Of a stretch of 32,475 nt of DNA, positions 15,214-23,511 are shown piece after piece. Source of the DNA: Parvibaculum sp. GTDB lineage: Bacteria; Pseudomonadota; Alphaproteobacteria; Parvibaculales; Parvibaculaceae. The DNA is taken from positions 1 through 32,475 of the forward strand of contig JAGUWA010000014.1 in NCBI GenBank assembly GCA_020062605.1. Reading direction: 5' to 3'. Both the position numbers and the translations under genes were made by a program. The stretch's first letter is position 1. Every line of letters begins with the position of its first letter. The notes under the pieces were generated by a model. It saw only the letters and a program-made list of their open reading frames with translations. It searched no databases and had not been told where the DNA came from.

Positions 15214-16343
15214 ATCTTCTCTCCTGCCGCGATGCGTAAGATCGCCGGTCCTATTTTTTGCAAGGGCAATATCTCTTCGCAAATTCCTGCCTGAGCCACC
15301 GCACCCGGCATCCCCCAGACGACGCTGCTTTCGCGATCCTGCGCAAGCACGCGTCCACCCTCCTCAAGAACGGTTTGGCATCCCTTGAGACCGTCGTTTC
15401 CCATGCCCGTCAGGATCACGGCAAGAAGTCGCTCCCTGTAGTGCCGGGCCAGGCTCCGGAGCATGGGGTCCACCGCCGGTTTGCACGAATTCTCGGGCGG
15501 GCCGTCGTCGAGGCGCAGGATCATGCCGCCCGCCGCCCGCGGTTCCACCAGCATGTGCTTGCCCCCCGGTGCGATGTAGATGCGTCCCTGCACCAGCGGT
15601 TCGCCGTCGCGTGCCTCGGCCGCCGGGCGCCCGGAGTAGCGCGTCATATGCTCGGCAAGAAGCGCTGTGAAAGTTGCCGGCATGTGTTGCGTCACAAGAA
15701 TGGGCTGTGTGAGGTCCGGATCGAGATTTTTGAGTACCTCAGACAAAGCTTGCGGCCCGCCGGTGGAAGAACCAATGGCGATCGCATCGGGCCTGATGAG
15801 GGTCTTGGGTTTGCCTCGGACAACCGGCGCGGCCGGACCTGCCTGAACTTTCACTGCCGTGGCCGGCGGCACCGGCTCGGGTTTCTTCTTCGGAACCTCC
15901 GCGGCACACGCGCCATGCGCCCTCACCTTGCTCACCAGTTCCACGCGGAAACTCTCCGCGCCACCGAGCCCCGCCTTTGGCTTGGCGACATAGTCCGCCG
16001 CGCCCATGGCCATCGTCTTCAACGATATGTCGGCGTCGCGCTGGCTTGCTGATGAGACCATGATCACTTTCAGGTCAGGCTTTATCTCGAGCAGGCGAGG
16101 AAGCGCCGCGAGACCGTCAAGCTCAGGCATCTCGATATCGAGAACGACGATATCGATTTCCTGTCTTTCGACCGCCTTTAGCGCCATAAGGCCATTGGAT
16201 ACCGAAGCGACAACCTTGATGTCGGCCTCTTCCTCCAGCGTTCTGGTTACGATACCCCGAGCGATTGCGGAATCGTCTACAACCATGACCCGGCACGGAT
16301 TCCGCGATTCCCTGCCGCGACCTTCAATCGACCTGTTACTCAT
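15210..16343 (-). CDS. cheB: Chemotaxis response regulator, protein-glutamate methylesterase CheB
   Basis: This is a 377-residue protein with a receiver domain (about 17-135) whose phosphoacceptor is Asp69 (VVLDIEMP). A Pro- and Ala-rich linker (about 145-182) leads to the methylesterase/deamidase domain. The catalytic triad is visible as Ser193 (GSSTGG), His220 (TQHMP) and Asp318 (GMGNDG). It removes methyl groups from chemoreceptors when phosphorylated by CheA. Its start overlaps the end of the cheZ-like gene by 4 bp and its end overlaps cheR by 4 bp, so translation is coupled on both sides. Confidence 0.96.
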   Translation of the reverse strand: MSNRSIEGRGRESRNPCRVMVVDDSAIARGIVTRTLEEEADIKVVASVSNGLMALKAVERQEIDIVVLDIEMPELDGLAALPRLLEIKPDLKVIMVSSASQRDADISLKTMAMGAADYVAKPKAGLGGAESFRVELVSKVRAHGACAAEVPKKKPEPVPPATAVKVQAGPAAPVVRGKPKTLIRPDAIAIGSSTGGPQALSEVLKNLDPDLTQPILVTQHMPATFTALLAEHMTRYSGRPAAEARDGEPLVQGRIYIAPGGKHMLVEPRAAGGMILRLDDGPPENSCKPAVDPMLRSLARHYRERLLAVILTGMGNDGLKGCQTVLEEGGRVLAQDRESSVVWGMPGAVAQAGICEEILPLQKIGPAILRIAAGEKI

Positions 16344-16855
16344 CCGCGTGCTTCTTGCTTTCCTTCGTCATCCGCGAGAATTTCGTCGGCGACATCCTGT
16401 TCCATGCCCCCGCCCGGCAGTGCCGGGCCGTTGAGAAGTGTCTTGCTCTCTGGAAGGGTGGATTCGTCGAGCCCATCCGATAGAAAATTCAGTGTGTCCT
16501 CGACAGCGCCCAACGTTTCGCTCACTTGCGACATCCGCTGACCGGTTATGTCCTGGAAGCAGCAGGCTTCCATGACCTCGATACAGCATTCGCCCACGCG
16601 CTGTGCCGCGGCATCGCTGTCGGTGAAGTCGATCTCGGACATCTTTTCGACGGCCGTCATGATGCGATCGACGGCGGACTCCATTTCGCCGACAGCCGTT
16701 TTCTGCTCATTGACGGCACGCTGGAGTTTGTGCACGCGAAAGGAGGGGTCGAGAAGCGGTGCAAGGTACTTCCGTCCGCGAAGAACCGCCAGGCACACGT
16801 CGATGCACTCGTTTGTCAGGCGCTCGACGAGATCGAGTCTTCCCTTGCCCGTCAT
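16340..16855 (-). CDS. CheZ/CheT-like chemotaxis phosphatase
   Basis: This is a 171-residue, almost wholly helical protein. The signature is QDITGQR, giving Asp102 and Gln106 in the D-x3-Q arrangement that CheZ uses to insert into the CheY active site and speed dephosphorylation. The upstream stretch (44-100) would form the long hairpin. The protein is shorter than E. coli CheZ (214) and the acidic C-terminus (DVADEILADDEG) could correspond to the CheY-binding tail. Placement directly after cheY, with the cheY TGA sharing a base with this ATG (TGATG), strongly supports CheY as partner. It resembles the short CheT/CheZ variants described in alphaproteobacteria. Confidence 0.8.
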   Translation of the reverse strand: MTGKGRLDLVERLTNECIDVCLAVLRGRKYLAPLLDPSFRVHKLQRAVNEQKTAVGEMESAVDRIMTAVEKMSEIDFTDSDAAAQRVGECCIEVMEACCFQDITGQRMSQVSETLGAVEDTLNFLSDGLDESTLPESKTLLNGPALPGGGMEQDVADEILADDEGKQEARG

Positions 16856-17241
16856 CAGAAATCCCCCAGCACCGTTTTCAGCTTCGCCTTCAGGACCTCG
16901 GCGCTGAAAGGCTTGATAATGTAGTTGTTGACGCCGGCCTTGCGTGCCGCGATGACGTTTTCGACTTTCGATTCGGCGGTCACCATCACGAAAGGCAATG
17001 ACTTTGTACTTTCGTTGGCGCGCACTTTCTGCAGCAGCTCGTAGCCCGTCATCGGCTGCATGTTCCAGTCCGAGATGATCAGCCCGTAGCGGCGGGACTT
17101 GAGTTTCGTCAGAGCATCCGTCCCGTCTGTCGCTTCGTCGATATCGGAGAAGCCGAGCTTGTTCAGCAGGTTCCGCACGATCCGCAGCATCGTCTTGTAG
17201 TCGTCCACGATCAGGATCGGCATTTTCATGTCGACGGCCAT
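16855..17241 (-). CDS. cheY: Chemotaxis response regulator CheY
   Basis: This is a 128-residue single receiver domain. The acid pair Asp13-Asp14 (IVDDYKTM), phosphoacceptor Asp58 (IISDWNMQPMTG), the Thr of MVTAES and the Lys of IIKPF are all present. It carries the signal from CheA to the flagellar switch. The sequence is close to the classic E. coli type (SDWNMP-like motif). ATG 17241 has GGAGT about 10 nt upstream; an open extension of 22 codons further up runs into cheW and is not used. It lies 19 bp after cheW. Confidence 0.95.
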   Translation of the reverse strand: MAVDMKMPILIVDDYKTMLRIVRNLLNKLGFSDIDEATDGTDALTKLKSRRYGLIISDWNMQPMTGYELLQKVRANESTKSLPFVMVTAESKVENVIAARKAGVNNYIIKPFSAEVLKAKLKTVLGDF

Positions 17242-17260
17242 TGTCTTTACTCCGTTACGC

Positions 17261-17749
17261 TCAGTGAATTGGTGCGGCGCATATCGCGCCGAGCACGCTT
17301 GTGACACTCAAGACCAGCAACAGCCGGTCGTCGAGCCGGTAAATCCCCTGGGAAACCTCACGCCAGCGTTCATCAAGCGTGGCAGGTACGCTCTCTCGCC
17401 GTTGCAGGGGGACGCTCAGCACCTCGCCGACCTCGTCGACAAGAAGGCTGAATGGCTCGTCGTCATGCTCGACAACGACGGCCATGGCTCGTTCGACGAA
17501 GCCCTCGGACGGCAATCCGAGACGGGTCCGCATATTGATTGCAGTCACGATCCGGCCGCGAAGATTGAGCGATCCGGCGATCTCCGGCGCAGCCAGTGGA
17601 ATGCGTGTGATGACCTGCGGGCTGAGCACGTCACGGACGTTCAGTACGGGAATGCCGAAGCTTTGGCCGCCGATCGTCATCGTCACATAGTCCTCGGTCG
17701 TCGCTCCCGCGGCGGTGGTCGACGCTGTCCTGTGAAGAGCGGTGCTCAT
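17261..17749 (-). CDS. cheW: Chemotaxis coupling protein CheW
   Basis: This is a 162-residue single-domain adaptor. It shows the CheW fold pattern: FGIPVLNVRDVL, ITRIPLAAPEIAGSLNLRG, IVTAINMRTRLGL and LLVDEVGEVLSV. The first 20 residues are a flexible Ala/Thr-rich leader. It links the chemoreceptors to CheA. The ATG overlaps the cheA stop as ATGA (17746-17749). CheA here also carries two CheW-like domains, so this protein is one of three possible coupling surfaces in the array. Confidence 0.95.
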   Translation of the reverse strand: MSTALHRTASTTAAGATTEDYVTMTIGGQSFGIPVLNVRDVLSPQVITRIPLAAPEIAGSLNLRGRIVTAINMRTRLGLPSEGFVERAMAVVVEHDDEPFSLLVDEVGEVLSVPLQRRESVPATLDERWREVSQGIYRLDDRLLLVLSVTSVLGAICAAPIH

Positions 17750-20673
17750 GCTGCGTCCTCCTTGTGGTTCTCTTCGGTGTGCGTGCGCGAGAGAACGTTG
17801 AGCAGCGCCGTGGGGTCGAGCTTCGTCACATAATCGGTGAAGCCGGCTTCCCTTCCGCGTGCAATGTCCTTCGGATTGGCATGAGAGGAGAAAGCGACAA
17901 TGGGCACAGCGCTCGTTCTCTCGTCGGCTCGGAGCGTGCGCACGAGGTCGAACCCGGAAAGCCCTGGCATCTCGATGTCGGAAACGATGACGTCGAAGTT
18001 GCCTCCGTCCTTGCAGAGCGAAATGGCGGCCTCCGCGTGCTCCGCGACGGTCACCGAGTAGCCGGCGACCGTGAGCATGGGGATCAGGAGATTGCGGAAG
18101 AAGGCGCTGTCTTCGACGAGCAGCACGTTTCGCTCGCCTTCCGCCCCGAACGGGCTCTCGGTCTTGACTTCGAACCAGTTGGTGTTGCTCTGGCGCAGAT
18201 AGTAAACCGTATCGACGATGTCGGTCGCGGCTCCGGCGATGATGGCGCTGCCGAGAGTGCCGGGCCGTCCGCCGCCCGAAAGCTGGAGGTCGAGCGGCGC
18301 ATCCACGATGTCGACCACCCGGTCGACGACGAGGCCGAGCATGCGTTGTCCGTCGACAAAGACCAGGATCGGGTGCCGGCCCTTTCGCTCCGCCGGGTTA
18401 CCGTCAAGGTCGATGAGCGGCATCAGCCCGCCGCGATATTGCAGGACGGTGAGCGAACCCGCCTTCTCGGCGGTTGCAAGATCCGTTTCTTCAAGTCGCG
18501 CGACGAGAGACAGCGGCACGGCTTTCGGGCCGCCGTCGCGGGCTTCAAAGACCAGCATCGAAACGGCCTCATCCCTGCGCGAGCCGCGTCCGGTGTTGCC
18601 GGCAAGGGTGGCTGCTTCGGCATGCGGCGAGGCGGAGACCGCCGAGGCGAGGCCGTTGGGATCGAGAATCATGATCACGCGCCCGTCCCCGAGGATTGTC
18701 GTGCCCGAGAAGCACGAGATGTGACGCATGCAGCGCGAAACCGGTTTGACGACGATCTCCTCGGTATCGAATACCTTGTCGACGATGATACCGAAGGTAA
18801 AGGCGCCCACCTGCGAGACAACGACATACATGCTGTCGGTCTCGCTCGTCTCGGCGGCGGAGCCGGTCTGTGGCAGCCCGAGGATTTCGCACAGCGAGAC
18901 GAGCGGCAGCAACCGGTCGCGCAGGCGGTAAACGGGATGCCCGTTGATGTTATCGAGCCCTTTGCTCGTGGCGCGATTGATGCGCACCAGTTCCACAACG
19001 CTGTTCTGCGGCAGGGCAAAGCGCTCGCCTTCGCATTCGACGATGAGCGCCGAAACGATTGCAAGCGTCAGCGGAATCTTGATGGTGAAGCGGGAGCCGA
19101 CACCTTCTGTCGACTGGAACTCGATGATGCCGCCGATCTTCTCGATGTTGTTCCGAACGACGTCCATGCCCACGCCGCGGCCCGATACGCTGGTCACGGC
19201 GGCTGCGGTCGAAAAGCCGGGCCGGAAAATGAACTGCTGGATCTGCTGCTCGCTCATACCCTCGAGCTGGATTTCGGTCGCCAGCCCGTTTGTCAGGACC
19301 TTCTCTCTGATCCGCGCTGTCGGCAGGCCGCGCCCGTCGTCGGAAACCACGACAACGATATGGCCGCCTTCGTGCCGTGCTGAAAGTTCTACCGTGCCGT
19401 GCTCGGGCTTTCCTGCGGCGAGCCGGTCAGCCGCCATCTCGATTCCGTGGTCGGCTGAATTCCTGACCATGTGGGTGAGCGGGTCGCGGATCGATTCCAG
19501 GATTTGTCGGTCGAGCTCGGTGTCGGCACCCGTCATCACAAGTTCGATCTTCTTGCCGACTTCCTGCGAAAGGTCGCGGACAAGGCGGGGCAGCTTGCCC
19601 CAGGCATTTCCGATCGGCTGCATGCGCGTCATCATCACGCTTTCCTGCAGCTCGGTCGTTACCTGGTTCAGCCGCTGCAGCGGCGCCGCAAAGGGGCTGT
19701 CGCCGTGGCTGCGCATGATCTGGAGGAGCTGGTTGCGCGTCAGGACGAGTTCGCTCACCAGCGTCATGAGATCTTCGAGAACATTGATGTTGACCCGCAA
19801 GGTCTGCGTCTGGCCCTGCGCGGCCGCATCGTGCTTCTCTGTGCTGGGATTTGCTGAAGCCGGTGCCGCCACGACGGGCTCTTGCTCCGTCTGCAGCGGG
19901 GGCGCCGCCTGAGGAGCATCCTGCGCTCCGCGATGGAGCAGGGCGAGCAACGCGGCAACATCCTCCTCCTCCACGCCGAGCGATCGGAAGCCTTGGCCGA
20001 TCTCCGTTTCGAGGAGCGCGATGTCCTCCTCGGTCCAGCCATTGTCGGTCAGGCAGGTCAGGACGTCGGCGATATCGATCCCCGGCGTGCTCTGCAGCGC
20101 TACCTCGAAGCCCTTGGCAAGCGCGAACTGGAGCTTCAGCAGTTCGGGTTCAAGTTCGGCGCCGTCGGCGGATTTCGCGGCGAAGCCTGCGCAGGCAAGT
20201 TCGCAGGCTGTATCGATGCCCGATGCCGCGCCGGCGCGATCGAAAAGCGAACCCTGTTTTTCGGGGGCCGGGGCGGTGCTGGCAGGAGCGGCTGTCTCCC
20301 CGTTCGCAATGCGTCTCAATGCGTCGATGATCTCGCGATCCTCGCCCGCGGGCTCGCCACCCGTCGCGCCGAGAGAGGCGACGAGTTCCTTGATGCGGTC
20401 GAGCGCAACCAGCACCTGCGATATCACATCGTGCGAGACTGCGAGTTCGCCGTCACGGACGCGGCCAAGCACGTCCTCCGCCGCATGGGCAACGGACTCC
20501 AGCCGGGGAAGCCCCAGGAAGCCGCATGTACCCTTGATCGTGTGCATGACGCGGAAGATGCTTCCGAGAAGCGCAGGATCGCCGGGCCGCTGCTCCAGCT
20601 CCACGATTTCGCTGTCCAGCAAATCAAGCGCCTCGCAGGTCTCGGCGAGAAAATCCTTGAGAAGATCGTCCAT
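17746..20673 (-). CDS. cheA: Hybrid chemotaxis histidine kinase CheA with two CheW domains and a receiver
   Basis: This is a 975-residue protein. Domains in order: Hpt (1-110) with phosphorylatable His44 (VMHTIKGTCG); an acidic and helical linker region (110-285) in the place of P2; dimerisation P3 (290-355, VLEDLMTLVSELVLTRNQLL); ATPase (360-535) with N-box HMVRNSADHG (401-410), DDGRGL (445-450) and GRGVGMD (498-504); a CheW domain (538-675); a second, more divergent CheW-like domain (705-830); and a C-terminal receiver (848-965) with phosphoacceptor Asp899 (VSDIEMPG). It autophosphorylates under receptor control and passes phosphate to CheY and CheB. The fused receiver could act as a phosphate sink. 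The preceding 122 bp are AT-rich and probably hold the promoter. The ribosome-binding site is weak. Confidence 0.95.
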   Translation of the reverse strand: MDDLLKDFLAETCEALDLLDSEIVELEQRPGDPALLGSIFRVMHTIKGTCGFLGLPRLESVAHAAEDVLGRVRDGELAVSHDVISQVLVALDRIKELVASLGATGGEPAGEDREIIDALRRIANGETAAPASTAPAPEKQGSLFDRAGAASGIDTACELACAGFAAKSADGAELEPELLKLQFALAKGFEVALQSTPGIDIADVLTCLTDNGWTEEDIALLETEIGQGFRSLGVEEEDVAALLALLHRGAQDAPQAAPPLQTEQEPVVAAPASANPSTEKHDAAAQGQTQTLRVNINVLEDLMTLVSELVLTRNQLLQIMRSHGDSPFAAPLQRLNQVTTELQESVMMTRMQPIGNAWGKLPRLVRDLSQEVGKKIELVMTGADTELDRQILESIRDPLTHMVRNSADHGIEMAADRLAAGKPEHGTVELSARHEGGHIVVVVSDDGRGLPTARIREKVLTNGLATEIQLEGMSEQQIQQFIFRPGFSTAAAVTSVSGRGVGMDVVRNNIEKIGGIIEFQSTEGVGSRFTIKIPLTLAIVSALIVECEGERFALPQNSVVELVRINRATSKGLDNINGHPVYRLRDRLLPLVSLCEILGLPQTGSAAETSETDSMYVVVSQVGAFTFGIIVDKVFDTEEIVVKPVSRCMRHISCFSGTTILGDGRVIMILDPNGLASAVSASPHAEAATLAGNTGRGSRRDEAVSMLVFEARDGGPKAVPLSLVARLEETDLATAEKAGSLTVLQYRGGLMPLIDLDGNPAERKGRHPILVFVDGQRMLGLVVDRVVDIVDAPLDLQLSGGGRPGTLGSAIIAGAATDIVDTVYYLRQSNTNWFEVKTESPFGAEGERNVLLVEDSAFFRNLLIPMLTVAGYSVTVAEHAEAAISLCKDGGNFDVIVSDIEMPGLSGFDLVRTLRADERTSAVPIVAFSSHANPKDIARGREAGFTDYVTKLDPTALLNVLSRTHTEENHKEDAA

Positions 20674-20795
20674 GTCGACTAACCCATTTCCATATTTATT
20701 GGAAAACAGGCTAATGAGTCGGAACTAATTGTTGGTAAATACGTAGAATATTATTGTTATTATTTTATAAATACTTAGAAGTTCGACAACTGAGA
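20674..20795 (-). promoter_or_regulatory. AT-rich leader and probable promoter of the che operon
   Basis: This 122-bp stretch is markedly AT-rich compared with its neighbours. A small dyad (TTTCC ... GGAAA) lies next to cheA. It is the only substantial gap within the che block, so it probably carries the promoter of cheA-W-Y-Z-B-R. No specific -35/-10 pair is claimed. Confidence 0.4.
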
Positions 20796-23489
20796 TTACA
20801 AGCCAACCGCCGACAGATGCGGCTCATCGGTCGTCAGCGTTCGTGATGCGGGGAAGGCGACTTCAACGCGCGTTCCCTTGCCTTCGGCGCTCATAATCGA
20901 AAACTTCGCATCGTGTAGCTCGGCAAATTGTTTTGTGAGCGCGAGGCCCAGGCCTACACCGTCGAAACGGCGGGTGAGGTGGCTCTCCACCTGCATGAAA
21001 GGCTCGGTAACGCGTTCGATGTTTTCTGCCGCGATGCCGATCCCCGTGTCCTCGACGGAAAGAACCAGCGCGCCGCCTGCCGCAATTTCCGCACCCAGGC
21101 AGACGGTGCCGCCGGCTGGCGTGAATTTGATGGCGTTGGAAAGAAGGTTGAGCAGGATTTGTCGTGTGAGCCTGAGATCTGCCCTGAGTTTCGGAAGGTT
21201 CGATGCCGATTCCTGTATCAGCGCCAACTTCGCCGCCTTGGCCCTGCCTTCCACAGTTCTTGTGCAGAAGTGATAGATATCCTCGATATCTATTTCCGTC
21301 TCCTCAAGTTCCGTTACCCCGACCTCAATCCTGCTGAGATCGAGAATGTCGTTCACGACGGCAAGGAGATGCAGGCCGCTATCGTGAATATCCTTTGCAT
21401 AGGCTTGGTACTGCGCCGTCTCCATCGGGCCCATGACGTCGGTGGCCATGAGCTCCGAAAAGCCGATGATGACATTGAGAGGCGTCCGCAGCTCGTGGCT
21501 CATATTGGCTAGAAACTGGGACTTTGCCTGGTTCGCATATTCGGCCTTGTTGCGCGCGGCGCGCAGCTCTTCGGTCGCCTTCTGCAAATCGGTGATGTCG
21601 AGCACGGTGCCAATCACCTGCTCGATCTCTCCGTTGCGTCCGCGGATCGCCTCCGCCTCGCAGCGAATGTATCGCATTTCGCCGGTCGGAGGTGAGATGC
21701 GATGCGTTATGCGGAACGGCGTCCCTTGCTCGATAGCGGTGCGTGCCGCAAGGCGCAAGAGGGGTTCATCGGCGGGATGCACCTGTCCTAAAACATGTTG
21801 CAACGTGGTCTTCCCGTCCTCCGGATTGCCGCCGAGAATGTGGAGGGCCGCGTCGGAACAGGAAATCTCCATGGTGCTGACGTTGAGCTGCCAGTTTCCC
21901 AGATGGGCAATGCGCTCCGCGGCCGCGAGGTTCCGTGCGCTGTCGCGAAGCGCCTTTTCTGCGCGGCGCCTGTCCGTGACGTCGTAGCAGCCGATCAGAA
22001 TCACGCGCTCTCCACCCATGCTGAGCGCTACGGCAGAGACGACGCACCACATCTCGGTACCCGCCTCGCTCATGACGCGCGCCTCGATCTCCTCCATGCG
22101 GCCGTCAATCTTCTTGCTTGCCAGAAACCGTGTGGTGAACTCGGTGCCGGTGAACTCCGCGATATGGCGCCCGGCGAGCTTCCGCTGTTCGCTGTCGACC
22201 AGAGCGCTGAATGAAGTGTTGCAGAAGATGATTTCACCGGTGGACTGACGGACGGTCGCCAGGCCGAATGGCATGGCCTCGATGATGACACGCATCTGCT
22301 GCTCGCGAGCATGCAAAGCGTCTTCCGCTTGCCGAAGTGCGGTCAGGTCGCGCACGACGGCCATGAATATCATTTCGCCATCCAGCATGATGCGAGACAC
22401 GGACGCCTCGGCCGGAAATTCGGATCCATCCTTTCGGCGGCCCTTGACTTCCGGGCGTCGGCCCATGAGCCGTGTCGGCTCCTCATCGCGAGCGAAGCGG
22501 GCGACATGGGTTTGGTGCCGGGCTCTTATGCTTTGCGGAAGAAGTGTGTCGAGCTTCGCTCCGATAGCTTCTTCGGCGCTATAGCCGAAAATCGCTTCGG
22601 CACGCTTGTTGAAGATGCGAATGTTGCGATCGCCGTCCATGGCGACGATCGCGTCGCCCGCGGTGTCGAGCAGTTCGTCGAGTTGCCGTCGTGCATTGGT
22701 CATTTCCTCGGCATTGATCCGGCACTTTAGCGCCATGCCGATCTTGTCGGCGATGCCGTCCAGCACCTCGATCGTCAGCCGGTCGCGCCGGCGTACCTCG
22801 TTGGTTGCGAAGGTAAGCACGGCGATAACGTCGTTGGTTGCCTTGAGCGGTATCGCAACGCCGCCACCGCTTTCGCCTGTAGCGCAGATACTCTCGCCGG
22901 TGCGCCAACAGCGTTCCGCGATCTCCCGCGCGTATTCTTGGGCTTTCTCGCGCGGTTGTGCTTTTCCCGGGCGGTCGAGACTCTTCCGTGCCGAAAGAGT
23001 GCCATCCTTCGGGATCCATGCCATCCCTTGCTGCCAGCCGGCATAGAGCAGAACCGCGTGTAGCACCCGGCCGAGAGCATCGGAGAGTGAATCCGATTTC
23101 ATCAGGCGGTCGATAATCGTTTGTGCGAAGCGCAGCTGACGCTCCTCCTGAACCGATTCCGTGATGTCGGTCACGATGAGCGCCGTGCTTGACCCGGGCG
23201 TCCATATGCGGCTCAGGACGAACTCACTGCTGTCTGGACGGCGGCAGCGTTTACGCAGTTCGTAGTTGCGTTCCTCTCCGCCGGCTACAGTCTGGGGGTC
23301 TGCAGTGATCTTGCTCCCCCGGGCGAGCAGCCGCTCGATGGTCGAGAGTGTAGGTGTCTCGTCGCTGTCCCAGCCGAGTGCCGCAAGCAGATCGCCTGCG
23401 CTCGCATTCTGCGAGACGAGTTGGCTTGTTGCAGGATCGAATACGAACACTGCGGGCGAACGCGGCAAAATAATCGGGCGATGAGGCAC
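20796..23489 (-). CDS. Multi-PAS/GAF sensor histidine kinase
   Basis: This is an 897-residue, apparently soluble kinase. Domains in order: a PAS-like N-terminus (about 12-110), GAF (125-258), PAS (265-385; YSAEEAIGAKLDTLLP), PAS (395-508), PAS with PAC (520-635; HPADEPLLRL), HisKA (650-720) with His665 in NMSHELRTPLN, and HATPase (770-880) with Asn785 (LLSNAIKFTP), DTGIG (814-818) and GVGLGL (844-849). There is no transmembrane segment and no receiver, so the cognate regulator is elsewhere or is one of the che receivers. It lies 22 bp after the globin-coupled MCP gene, suggesting a shared transcript and perhaps shared redox or oxygen input. The ATG has an AAGGTG upstream. Confidence 0.9.
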   Translation of the reverse strand: MPHRPIILPRSPAVFVFDPATSQLVSQNASAGDLLAALGWDSDETPTLSTIERLLARGSKITADPQTVAGGEERNYELRKRCRRPDSSEFVLSRIWTPGSSTALIVTDITESVQEERQLRFAQTIIDRLMKSDSLSDALGRVLHAVLLYAGWQQGMAWIPKDGTLSARKSLDRPGKAQPREKAQEYAREIAERCWRTGESICATGESGGGVAIPLKATNDVIAVLTFATNEVRRRDRLTIEVLDGIADKIGMALKCRINAEEMTNARRQLDELLDTAGDAIVAMDGDRNIRIFNKRAEAIFGYSAEEAIGAKLDTLLPQSIRARHQTHVARFARDEEPTRLMGRRPEVKGRRKDGSEFPAEASVSRIMLDGEMIFMAVVRDLTALRQAEDALHAREQQMRVIIEAMPFGLATVRQSTGEIIFCNTSFSALVDSEQRKLAGRHIAEFTGTEFTTRFLASKKIDGRMEEIEARVMSEAGTEMWCVVSAVALSMGGERVILIGCYDVTDRRRAEKALRDSARNLAAAERIAHLGNWQLNVSTMEISCSDAALHILGGNPEDGKTTLQHVLGQVHPADEPLLRLAARTAIEQGTPFRITHRISPPTGEMRYIRCEAEAIRGRNGEIEQVIGTVLDITDLQKATEELRAARNKAEYANQAKSQFLANMSHELRTPLNVIIGFSELMATDVMGPMETAQYQAYAKDIHDSGLHLLAVVNDILDLSRIEVGVTELEETEIDIEDIYHFCTRTVEGRAKAAKLALIQESASNLPKLRADLRLTRQILLNLLSNAIKFTPAGGTVCLGAEIAAGGALVLSVEDTGIGIAAENIERVTEPFMQVESHLTRRFDGVGLGLALTKQFAELHDAKFSIMSAEGKGTRVEVAFPASRTLTTDEPHLSAVGL

Positions 23490-23511
23490 CTTCTTCTCCC
23501 AGTCCGGTTAC

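Noticed and set aside
17764..19383. A 539-codon plus-strand frame opposite cheA
   Set aside because: Antisense shadow of a gene with complete catalytic motifs.
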